Part shown: in pieces, positions 3,791 to 10,643 of the stretch
How positions within the stretch are numbered: position 1 is the stretch's first letter
Layout: every line of letters starts with the position of its first letter
Virus record (IMG/VR): IMGVR_UViG_3300033153_007777
Span: 1-24,556 of that record
Reading direction: 5' to 3' (one strand)
From: a virus
DNA length: 24,556 nt
Made by a program: the position numbers and the translations under genes
Notes under the pieces: model-generated
Told to the model about the DNA's origin: nothing
The model's input: only the letters and a program-made list of their open reading frames with translations
Database searches by the model: none

Positions 3791-5672
3791 AGACTACATC
3801 CGACGTAAGTTCAATATGTCCATTCCAGAGTTGCGGGAATTGGCGTTGAAGGATTCCTTTGTCTTCGCTAAGGGTATCGCAGGGTATCATAGGTTGACAG
3901 ACATCCATCATAAACTGTGTCGTGTTCTCGATGATCCAGAGGTCACTGATGCAGGTGCAGTGATGCCTCGTGCGTCGGGTAAGTCCAGTACGTTCAAAGG
4001 GAAGCTGCTTCAGCTCATCTGCAGGTATCCCAACATTCGCATTCTCTATATATCTAAAACACAGGGACGTGCTGCCGGTGGGGTGAAGGAGATGAGGAAT
4101 AGGCTGATGGGGCAGGGGACGATTATACCTGTCTTGTTTCCAGAGCTTGTACCTGAAAACAAGCATGATGTCAGATGGTCAGGTAGCGCGTTCGAGGTCA
4201 ATCGTACTAAGTCTTGGGATGAAGCCACTGTTGAGGCAGCGGGTGTAGGTACTAACAAGACTGGCTTCCACTATGATGTTCTATACTTTGATGATCCGCT
4301 CTCCCCTGATAAAGATGACATCAGAGCTGAGGACATCATGTTCTCTGATGATGATGTGCAGAAGGTCATTGGCTATCTTCAGCTTGCAACCACGGGGCTG
4401 TTTGATCCTCCAGGGCTGCATCTCACGTACTTCTCAGGAACGCGCTACGCTACGAATGATGTTGTGGCTTGGATTAAAGATCATTGGCCTGGTATGGTGA
4501 TGGTGGATGAGGGGATTGAGGATGCCAACGGCAAGATCCAATTCCCCACGTTCTGGACTCAAAAGATGATAGACAAGGAGAAGAGGACAAAGGGCAGCTT
4601 CTTCTACATGTCTCAGTTCAAGAACCGCCCCGTTGACCTTGCCAACAAGACGTTTAGGATGGATGATATACAGGTGTATGATCGTGCTCCTCCATTGAAG
4701 TCAGGGTTCGTATCCATTGAGATTGATCCTGCGGGGGATAAGAAGGGTAGAGGTACGTCTAAGACAGCGGTGTCTGCATTTCTCACGAGCCACGATGGCT
4801 ATCTATATGTGCTTGATTATAAGAAGGGCCGCTATGGGTTGGGTCCAACTGTCAAGCAAGCGCTCAAATACGCTGAAAGGTACGATCCAGATGTGATTGC
4901 CTTCGAGTCCGTGGGGTACCAAGCCACCATTGAAACTGCGCTCAGAGATGCCCAGCGGCATGGGAAGAAGCGCTGGCGTATTGAGGCAGTGACGCGGGAC
5001 AGGCGGAGTAAGAACGCACGCATCCTCGAAGTTCAACCTTTGGTGCAGAACCACGATCTGCATTTGCGGAAGTGGATGGTCGAGTTGCGCCGTGAGTTGG
5101 ATGATTTTCCGTATGGAGAGAAAGATCTGCTCGACACCCTTGCAGATCATATCATGTTGACTCATAAGTATGGTGCGTCTCTACCATACCAGATCAGGGT
5201 ACGTGGCCTGGGAGATGCTGAGGTCAAGCAGGACGTTGTGCCGGAAGAAGGAGAGAAGATCGCAGTCATCTACATGGTTCCCACTCCTGATGGTACGTCT
5301 GGCTTTGTCATCAGTGCCATTAAGAGTAATGGTACGATCTACATAACAGACGCCATTAGCTTGGGCGAGGGTGATTTCGATATGGTAGGGATGATGCTCG
5401 CTGCGATAAAGGGTCGGCAGGTCATTACGTCTCGTGAGGTGTGGGAGACCTTCCTCAAGGGCAGAGACGTGCAAGCGAGGAAGAGATCGCTCCGGTCGAA
5501 GTTCCCAGTTGACGCAGCCGTCGCACGTATTGGGAAGGGAGAGATTAAGCTGACGGAGAATGCCTCCATCCTCACGGGTTATGCTTCCAGTATTGGGCTT
5601 GAGGCGATTGAGTTCATGGCGGAGAACTGTTCGGGCAATGGTAGTGGTGGCCTTCAGGTGGTAGCACTATGA
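3771..5672 (+). CDS. terL: Terminase large subunit, with C-terminal extension
   Basis: 633 residues. This is the ATPase-nuclease motor that pumps DNA into the prohead through the portal. The Walker A motif is PRASGKSS (about residues 66-73) and Walker B is VLYFDDP (170-176). The RuvC-like nuclease has SIEIDPAG (D319), VIAFES (E379) and DLLDTLADH (D455/D459). The nuclease domain appears complete by about residue 475. A further 155 residues follow, beyond the size of many large terminases, with a short beta-rich start (IAVIYMVPTPDG) and a Gly-rich end. ATG 3771 is preferred because GGAGG lies just upstream, inside the end of the small terminase gene; the two genes overlap by 20 bases. The stop overlaps the portal ATG (ATGA). 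Confidence 0.93.
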   Translation: MGHLPFEDYIRRKFNMSIPELRELALKDSFVFAKGIAGYHRLTDIHHKLCRVLDDPEVTDAGAVMPRASGKSSTFKGKLLQLICRYPNIRILYISKTQGRAAGGVKEMRNRLMGQGTIIPVLFPELVPENKHDVRWSGSAFEVNRTKSWDEATVEAAGVGTNKTGFHYDVLYFDDPLSPDKDDIRAEDIMFSDDDVQKVIGYLQLATTGLFDPPGLHLTYFSGTRYATNDVVAWIKDHWPGMVMVDEGIEDANGKIQFPTFWTQKMIDKEKRTKGSFFYMSQFKNRPVDLANKTFRMDDIQVYDRAPPLKSGFVSIEIDPAGDKKGRGTSKTAVSAFLTSHDGYLYVLDYKKGRYGLGPTVKQALKYAERYDPDVIAFESVGYQATIETALRDAQRHGKKRWRIEAVTRDRRSKNARILEVQPLVQNHDLHLRKWMVELRRELDDFPYGEKDLLDTLADHIMLTHKYGASLPYQIRVRGLGDAEVKQDVVPEEGEKIAVIYMVPTPDGTSGFVISAIKSNGTIYITDAISLGEGDFDMVGMMLAAIKGRQVITSREVWETFLKGRDVQARKRSLRSKFPVDAAVARIGKGEIKLTENASILTGYASSIGLEAIEFMAENCSGNGSGGLQVVAL

Positions 5673-7117
5673 GCGAATCTGAAAAAATTTCTGAGAAAAA
5701 ATCTGGGATCAACGTTTACATCCTCAAGAGTGCAGTTGAGGCAGATGCTATCCTCAAGTCGCGGGATAATCCTATGGAGCGCTTGGATGAAGAGTCACTT
5801 GAGTATTATGATCCTCCGTATGATCCCCAGGATTTGGTCGATCTTATGAGCGTCAGTACGACACATGCCCGTTGTGTTAAGGCCAAGGCAGCTGACGCAG
5901 CGGGGATTGGTTATAAGATCATCGGGTCTGATCCTGATGTGGAGCCGTCTAAGAAGAGCATCAAGAAGATTCGTGATTTCGTTCGACATGTCCATAGACG
6001 ATTTGACCTATGTACCATCTTGGAAGAGGCCGTTAAGGATAGGGAGAGCATCGGGTGGTCTGCCACAGAGGTCATTAGGAACAACGCAGGAAAGGTCAGC
6101 CGCCTCGTGCCTGTGCCAGCGCACAGCATTCGCGTTGTGAGGAAGGATGCAGATAGGAGAGCAGCGTTCGTGCAGATCTCAGATCTCAAGGCCAATGTGT
6201 ACTTTCAGGAGTTCCCAGATAAGTACAAAGATGGCAGGCCAAACTTCATTGGCGCAAAGGAAGGTAAAGACACTCGAAGACGTGTCAAGGGTTCAGCCAC
6301 TGAGCTGATCTTCTGGCAAAAGCCTCATACATCCGTGACCAGATGGTATGGTGTTCCAGACATTATTCCGTCTTCAGGAGATGTCGCGGCTGTGAGGCAG
6401 ATCAGGGATCGTTTCTTAAAGTTCTTTGACAACAACTGCATCCCTCGACACGCTATCACTCTCATCGGTTCGGAGCTGACGCCGGAAGCTCGTAGGGCGA
6501 TTGAAGAGTTCTTCCGTGCATCCCTTGAGAAAGACCCACATAAGACGCTCATCCTCGCCTCTGACGATCCCGACTTTAGCACTAAGTTCGATAAGGTAGA
6601 GGCGGAGCAGCTCGAAGCGGACTATCGAGAGACGCGGAAGGATTTGAGGGATTTCATCCGTCTAGCACATGGTATACCTCCAGCTATTCTTGGTATTGAA
6701 GGAGGTACGAGTAAGGGCGCAGGTTCGGGCCTCAGTCAAGCTGAGATCTATGTCAACCGCATCATTACACCAATTCAGCGAGGTCTGCACAAGATCCTCG
6801 ATAACATTGTGGAGTTTGGTCTTGGCATCACGGATGCAGTGATACGGTTAGATGCGCCTGACATCAGGGACTTGAATCTGGAGATGCGCCGCAACACGCA
6901 GTATATTTCTCATGGTGTATTCAGCATCAATGACGTGCTCAAGACCCTTGGGATGCCCAAGATCAAGGGTGGTGACAAGCATCACATTTGGTCTCGTCGT
7001 ACTCAACCAAAGATTGTGGGAGTTGACACGGGAGAGGAAGGCACTGACACAGGTGCGGGTACGGAGTCAGAAGGTGGAGGTGGTGGTGGAGCGGTCTCGG
7101 ACATGAACAGAGCATAG
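5669..7117 (+). CDS. Portal protein
   Basis: 482 residues. Portal proteins form the dodecameric ring at the capsid vertex through which DNA enters and leaves. The sequence fits the PBSX/P2-like portal family: DPPYDPQDLVDLMSVSTTHARCVKAKA near the N-terminus, RWYGVPDIIP near the middle (about residue 225), RDRFLKFFDNNCIPRHAI after it, and AHGIPPAILGI (about 330-340) followed by LSQAEIYVNRIITPIQ, where the crown and stem helices lie. The C-terminus is a Gly/Glu-rich tail with a run of six glycines. Its ATG overlaps the terminase stop by four bases, indicating coupled translation. Length and position are normal for the family. Confidence 0.9.
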   Translation: MSESEKISEKKSGINVYILKSAVEADAILKSRDNPMERLDEESLEYYDPPYDPQDLVDLMSVSTTHARCVKAKAADAAGIGYKIIGSDPDVEPSKKSIKKIRDFVRHVHRRFDLCTILEEAVKDRESIGWSATEVIRNNAGKVSRLVPVPAHSIRVVRKDADRRAAFVQISDLKANVYFQEFPDKYKDGRPNFIGAKEGKDTRRRVKGSATELIFWQKPHTSVTRWYGVPDIIPSSGDVAAVRQIRDRFLKFFDNNCIPRHAITLIGSELTPEARRAIEEFFRASLEKDPHKTLILASDDPDFSTKFDKVEAEQLEADYRETRKDLRDFIRLAHGIPPAILGIEGGTSKGAGSGLSQAEIYVNRIITPIQRGLHKILDNIVEFGLGITDAVIRLDAPDIRDLNLEMRRNTQYISHGVFSINDVLKTLGMPKIKGGDKHHIWSRRTQPKIVGVDTGEEGTDTGAGTESEGGGGGGAVSDMNRA

Positions 7118-7118
7118 C

Positions 7119-7202
7119 ATGTATCACTTACTGATGTTGCTGTCGGGATTGTTGCTGCTGCCACTTAGTTGGATATGTGGATGGGGAAGGAAGCGTAGAT
7201 GA
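7119..7202 (+). CDS. Tiny membrane peptide (27 aa), tentative
   Basis: A 27-codon frame starting one base after the portal stop codon. It encodes a hydrophobic, Leu-rich stretch (about residues 4-20) followed by WGRKRR, which is the layout of a single membrane helix with a positive cytoplasmic end. No strong ribosome binding site precedes it, but the close position allows re-initiation after the portal gene. Small peptides like this occur in phages as lysis or membrane accessory factors. The reading is based only on composition and position, and it may be untranslated. Confidence 0.35.
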   Translation: MYHLLMLLSGLLLLPLSWICGWGRKRR

Positions 7203-7227
7203 CGCTGTTTTTGACAGGGAGGTAGTG

Positions 7228-7401
7228 ATGGCAACTGCACGTCGTCCTAGTGGAGGCTCACGTCCTCGAGATGGACGTGGTGCTGGTCGAGGCATGTCTG
7301 GGGGACAGCGTGGTGGACGGAACACAGGAGGTTGTAGCAGAGGTGGCCCTGGCGCTGGACGTGGAGGTGGTAGGGGCAGAGGTAAAGGGCGCACAGGCTA
7401 G
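7228..7401 (+). CDS. Arg/Gly-rich mini-protein (57 aa)
   Basis: 57 residues, almost entirely Gly, Arg, Ser and Pro, with many RGG/GRG steps and one cysteine. The ATG at 7228 follows AGGGAGG at a normal distance, so translation is likely. The protein should be disordered and strongly basic. RGG-type sequences bind RNA or DNA non-specifically and promote condensation. It lies between portal and protease, where phages often carry small unassigned genes. A DNA-condensing or capsid-interior role is conceivable, but nothing in the sequence proves it. In-frame codons upstream to 7177 lack a good ribosome binding site. Confidence 0.55.
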   Translation: MATARRPSGGSRPRDGRGAGRGMSGGQRGGRNTGGCSRGGPGAGRGGGRGRGKGRTG

Positions 7402-7609
7402 AGTGCGAGAAAGTGTGGTCAGCCCGTGACCGAATCATCTATGGCTGCCTGTCGCAGCCCGCCCAGGGGGGTGAAAAATATGGGGCGTCCGAGCGAGGGA
7501 ACGAAGTGACCGAGCGAGCTCCCCTTGCGTTTGAGCGAGCGAGGGAGCGAAGCGAGCGAAGCGAGCGGGAGGACCCGTGTTGAACATGAAGTATGGGAGG
7601 TGATGTTGA
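7402..7609. other. Non-coding gap with GC-rich repeats
   Basis: There is no convincing gene. A 6-bp hairpin GGCTGC-CTGTC-GCAGCC lies at about 7443-7459. A repeat patch made of GAGCGA/GAAGCGA units covers about 7490-7568, including the 17-mer CGAGCGAGGGARCGAAG at 7490-7506 and 7536-7552 (one difference). The patch has higher GC than the flanking genes. The segment ends in GGGAGGTGAT, the ribosome binding site of the protease gene. At more than 200 bases this is the largest gap within the late operon. Confidence 0.6.
7490..7568. repeat. GAGCGA/GAAGCGA repeat patch
   Basis: Short units GAGCGA, GCGAAGC and GAGGGAGC are iterated. The 17-base segment CGAGCGAGGGARCGAAG occurs twice, 46 bases apart. 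The last part, GCGAAGCGAGCGAAGCGAGCG, is close to a perfect tandem array of a 9-base unit. Similar GCGAGCGAAGC arrays are seen scattered in some bacterial and organellar genomes, with no settled function. Confidence 0.7.
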
Positions 7610-8917
7610 GTGCCACTGCCAAATGAACACGCTTGTCGTCTGCGAGACCCCAGTGATTTCAAGCCTGAGAGCTTTCGTCGGATGGTGCGAGAGCACGCTG
7701 GAAAGGCATACTCTGTCATTATGGGCAGATTACGGGGTCAGGATACCTTGACTGAGCAGACATATCGTTATGACAAGAGTACGTGGACCGCTGATGCAGC
7801 GAGATCTCACTGTAAGGCTCACAAAGGCAGGTTCGAAGCTGCTCGCGTTGAAAAGGAGAATGAACGACAGGTGTTAAAGACTGTGGTTCGGAAGCTCAAG
7901 GACGCATTTTACACTGTAATGAAGCAGGTCGATGCAGTTGGGCAGGTTGAGGTGGCACAGGATATCTGGTTCGGCTGCTTCAGCAAGGCTGATAAAGCAG
8001 CGCTGTCTATGTTCGAGACAGTTCCCTCGGGTGAGGGCTTACGGTACTCCATACAGCGGTGTTATGTCGGCAAGACTGTATATGACATCCTCAATCTGGA
8101 CACTGGTGCTGGAGGAGTGCTGCGTTGGGCGTTGTTGTCAGCTGCAAAAGACGACGCGAAGGTGGTCACGACTCTGAAGGAGGCACTATCATGCTCTGCT
8201 GATGTCGACTTGGACTCTATTACCTGTGCGCCTCTGGAGGCGAGAAGCAAGGTTTGGATGCACTTGCATGGAGTGCAGCCTGTAGGCAAATCTGGTGCCT
8301 CTGCTGACTTCCCTGGAGTGTATCGACTCATAGATGAGGGAGATTTGGAGTATGGAGAGCAGACACCATACTCTCATGAGTACATTCTGAGTAAGGGGAA
8401 GCAAGAAGGTCGCTTCATGGTGCTGCTCACTAAGAGCGTCGCGGAAGGTGAGCAAGCAGGGGGCGAACTGATGCTCACTCCTGCGTTGTGGACGCTTTCT
8501 AAGGTCGTTGAGCCGAAGGTCGTACACAAATCTGGACCGAGGTCTGAGCTCATCTTCAAGTCAGTAGGAGAAGAGCCTGAGTACATCGTCGGCGGCATCG
8601 TCTACCCTGCAGATGCAGTTGATTTGCAGGGGGACACTGTATCAAAGGAAGACATTTGGAAACTCTTGAAACACTTCATGTTGAATGGGCGACAGTTCTC
8701 AGTTCAACATCATGGGCGTAAGGTAGCGCTGCCAATCATTGAGAGCTTTCAAGCAGAAGTGGACACGATAAAGGGAGGAGCACCTCTTCCAGCCGGCGCG
8801 TTCTGGCTCGCCGTCAGCTTGGCTAATGAGCGCAGTCTATTCACAGACATCAAGAACGGTGTCATAACGGGCTGGAGCATCGAAGGCACTGGAATGGCTG
8901 AACAGCTGAAAGGGTAG
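7610..8917 (+). CDS. Prohead maturation protease, XkdF-like (S78_2 type)
   Basis: 435 residues. The C-terminal domain (about 320-435) fits the XkdF/peptidase S78_2 pattern: YIVGGIVYPADAVDLQGDT, then SVQHHGR (H367/H368) and GVITGWSIEG (S423), the expected catalytic His and Ser of a prohead protease. Such enzymes trim scaffold and capsid protein during head maturation. The N-terminus (about 6-76) has a HACRLRDPSDF...HCKAHKGRFEAA module often fused to phage proteases. The middle (about 230-280) includes YSHEYILSKGKQEGRFMVL, which faintly recalls the LigD phosphoesterase-type fold; this is a weak inference. GTG 7610 is chosen because GGAGGTGAT lies just upstream; no in-frame ATG is near. The scaffold gene follows 10 bases after the stop. 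Confidence 0.82.
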   Translation: MPLPNEHACRLRDPSDFKPESFRRMVREHAGKAYSVIMGRLRGQDTLTEQTYRYDKSTWTADAARSHCKAHKGRFEAARVEKENERQVLKTVVRKLKDAFYTVMKQVDAVGQVEVAQDIWFGCFSKADKAALSMFETVPSGEGLRYSIQRCYVGKTVYDILNLDTGAGGVLRWALLSAAKDDAKVVTTLKEALSCSADVDLDSITCAPLEARSKVWMHLHGVQPVGKSGASADFPGVYRLIDEGDLEYGEQTPYSHEYILSKGKQEGRFMVLLTKSVAEGEQAGGELMLTPALWTLSKVVEPKVVHKSGPRSELIFKSVGEEPEYIVGGIVYPADAVDLQGDTVSKEDIWKLLKHFMLNGRQFSVQHHGRKVALPIIESFQAEVDTIKGGAPLPAGAFWLAVSLANERSLFTDIKNGVITGWSIEGTGMAEQLKG

Positions 8918-8927
8918 GTGAGGACGT

Positions 8928-9563
8928 ATGTTGAAGCCTAAACGTAGGCTCAAGGACTTGATTATAGATCTGATCGCACTGGTCAAGAGTCCCGCAACTG
9001 GAATTCGCTTTGCGATCATTAAGGACATGGAAGGGGGTGATGAACCCGTGGACAAGATTTTTCAGCTCATTCAAGAAATCTGCGCAGGTGAGACGTTTCC
9101 TGACGACTTAAGGAAGTCGGAGATCCCAGAGGCATTCCTCGAGAAGGTTCAAAAGGCTTTGAGCACTCTAAGTAACGTGATAAAGGACCTTCCTGAGGAG
9201 GCTCAAGATGCGATCAAGTTGGTAGTCAAGATCGCAGGTTATGGCTATCCTGCTGTAGAAGAGCAAAAGGAGTCTGATAAAGCTCCCAGTGAGTTCGTGA
9301 AGATGCTTCAAGAGATCCAAGCTCAAGTGGTCAATGCTGACAAGAAGTTCGATGCCACTGTGCAAGAGGTTGCGACCTCGAAGGGCACGATGGACGAGAT
9401 CAAAAAGTCTCTCAGCGCTCTCGTCGAGCGTCTGACCGCACTAGAGAAGGCAACTGGTGAGGAGAAGTCAAAGGGTGCGGATGAAGTCAAAGATGAGAAG
9501 AAAGTAGAGAAGGCAGAGGAGGACATGTTCGAGTCCGTGATTCCGCCAGAAGTGATGCTCTAA
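8928..9563 (+). CDS. Scaffold protein (putative), with possible internal start
   Basis: 211 residues between protease and capsid, rich in Lys, Glu and Ala, with a predicted coiled-coil middle (about 120-175) and a highly charged tail (about 175-200) ending in ESVIPPEVML. This is the usual make-up of a phage scaffold that guides capsid assembly and is then cleaved away. The first 35 residues (LIDLIALVKSPATGIRFAIIKD) resemble the short beta segment at the tail of XkdF-type proteases (V/ISLVxxPA...F...K), so they may be a split-off part of the protease fold. A strong site AAGGGGGTGAT (9031-9041) precedes an in-frame GTG at 9048 and could start a 171-residue form lacking that part. Confidence 0.65.
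   Translation: MLKPKRRLKDLIIDLIALVKSPATGIRFAIIKDMEGGDEPVDKIFQLIQEICAGETFPDDLRKSEIPEAFLEKVQKALSTLSNVIKDLPEEAQDAIKLVVKIAGYGYPAVEEQKESDKAPSEFVKMLQEIQAQVVNADKKFDATVQEVATSKGTMDEIKKSLSALVERLTALEKATGEEKSKGADEVKDEKKVEKAEEDMFESVIPPEVML
9048..9050 (+). promoter_or_regulatory. Candidate internal start codon in the scaffold gene
   Basis: This GTG, codon 41 of the scaffold gene, is preceded by AAGGGGGTGAT (9031-9041) at a spacing of six bases. The same GGxGGTGAT-(N)5-6-GTG layout starts the genes at 2135 and 7610, and a close variant starts 9633. A nested product would begin VDKIFQLIQEICAG and contain the whole helical scaffold part. Confidence 0.45.
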
Positions 9564-9632
9564 ACTGTTGTGAATGGAAATAGAGCACTTTGTCGTGTTC
9601 TTTAGGAAATTATGGGAGGAGGTGAATAGACA

Positions 9633-10643
9633 GTGGATAAAAGAGTGGATGTTGAAAAAGGTTCGTTGGAAGATGTTAGAGAACAGATCCGAAAGGCTGT
9701 AATCAACTCAACGAACCTGCCCAACGTGATCTTGAACCGAGTTCAGACTGATACGTTCATTGATGAGACAGTCGATGAGTCGGCTCTTCTGAAGATCGTC
9801 AGGATCGCGAAGCGAAAGGAGCCTTCGGGTGAGATCAACCGCTTGTACTTCGACGAGCCAGTCACTGAGGATGCGACTCTAACTCACTCTGAGCGCGTTC
9901 CCTCGGAGACCTATGTTCAGTACGACACCAAGAAGATGCGGTCTACATTCGATCTCAAGTCCGACTTCATGGAGGACATTAAGGCTACCTCTCCTGCACA
10001 GGCGAGGCAGCGTATTGCCACGATGTTCACCCATCAGATCGGCAACGATATGGAGCAGCTATCCATTGAGGGGGATGATTCTATCAGCGGTTCGACCACG
10101 GCGAGTGATCGCTTACTTCGAGCTAATGATGGGTTCTCTCAACTTATGACCGATAATCTGCCCTCTGGACAGGATATCGACGCTGCGGGCGCTGGCGTGT
10201 CGAAGAAGCTCTTCTTTGACATGATTCAAGCCCTGCCGAGTAAATGGAAAAGAAACAAGCCCAAGTATCGCTTCATCTTGCCGCCAGCGTTTGCAGAGCA
10301 GTGGATGTATGCCATCAGCGAGCTTGCGACTGGTGGAGGTGATGCTGCCATCGCTGGTGTCTCCATCAAGCCATTCGGTATTCCGCTTGCGGAGATTCCG
10401 CTGATGCCGACTGATCTCAGCTATGGCACAGGCACCACGGACTGCGGTGAGATCTGGCTCTGCGACCCCAAGAACTTGGTTGTTGTGATTCAGAGAAAAA
10501 TCACATGGGAGTGGGAGCGTAACCCTCGGAGTGATCTCTGGGAAGCGACGATTCACACTCGATGCGATTTCCTCATCGAAATCGAAAAGGCAGTTGTGAG
10601 GGCGAAGAATGTCTCGTCTTCTGGAACAGCTTATACAGGATAG
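9633..10643 (+). CDS. Major capsid protein (HK97-like)
   Basis: 336 residues, starting at GTG 9633 after GGAGGAGGTGA, a strong site suited to the most abundant virion protein. The order of features fits an HK97-fold capsid. There is a charged N-terminal arm. SETYVQYDTKKMRSTFDLKSDFMED (about 90-115) corresponds to the E-loop and spine region. RQRIATMFTHQIGNDMEQLSIEGD (about 125-150) is a spine helix with the usual acidic end. P- and A-domain strands follow. The C-terminus (NLVVVIQRKITWEWERNPRSDLWEATIHTRCDFLIEIEKAVVRAKNV) is typical of capsid subunits. Its last 35 bases overlap the start of the glycosyltransferase gene. It follows protease and scaffold genes, as expected. Confidence 0.88.
   Translation: MDKRVDVEKGSLEDVREQIRKAVINSTNLPNVILNRVQTDTFIDETVDESALLKIVRIAKRKEPSGEINRLYFDEPVTEDATLTHSERVPSETYVQYDTKKMRSTFDLKSDFMEDIKATSPAQARQRIATMFTHQIGNDMEQLSIEGDDSISGSTTASDRLLRANDGFSQLMTDNLPSGQDIDAAGAGVSKKLFFDMIQALPSKWKRNKPKYRFILPPAFAEQWMYAISELATGGGDAAIAGVSIKPFGIPLAEIPLMPTDLSYGTGTTDCGEIWLCDPKNLVVVIQRKITWEWERNPRSDLWEATIHTRCDFLIEIEKAVVRAKNVSSSGTAYTG

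Noticed and set aside
7211-7239. Promoter starting with TTGACA at 7211-7216
   Set aside because: The -35 match is perfect, but no -10-like box lies 15-19 bases downstream; those bases are the start of the Arg/Gly-rich gene.
9564-9632. Separate promoter for the capsid gene
   Set aside because: The gap contains TTGTGA and AT-rich bases, but I could not pair a -35 with a properly spaced -10 box. High capsid expression can be explained by the strong ribosome site.
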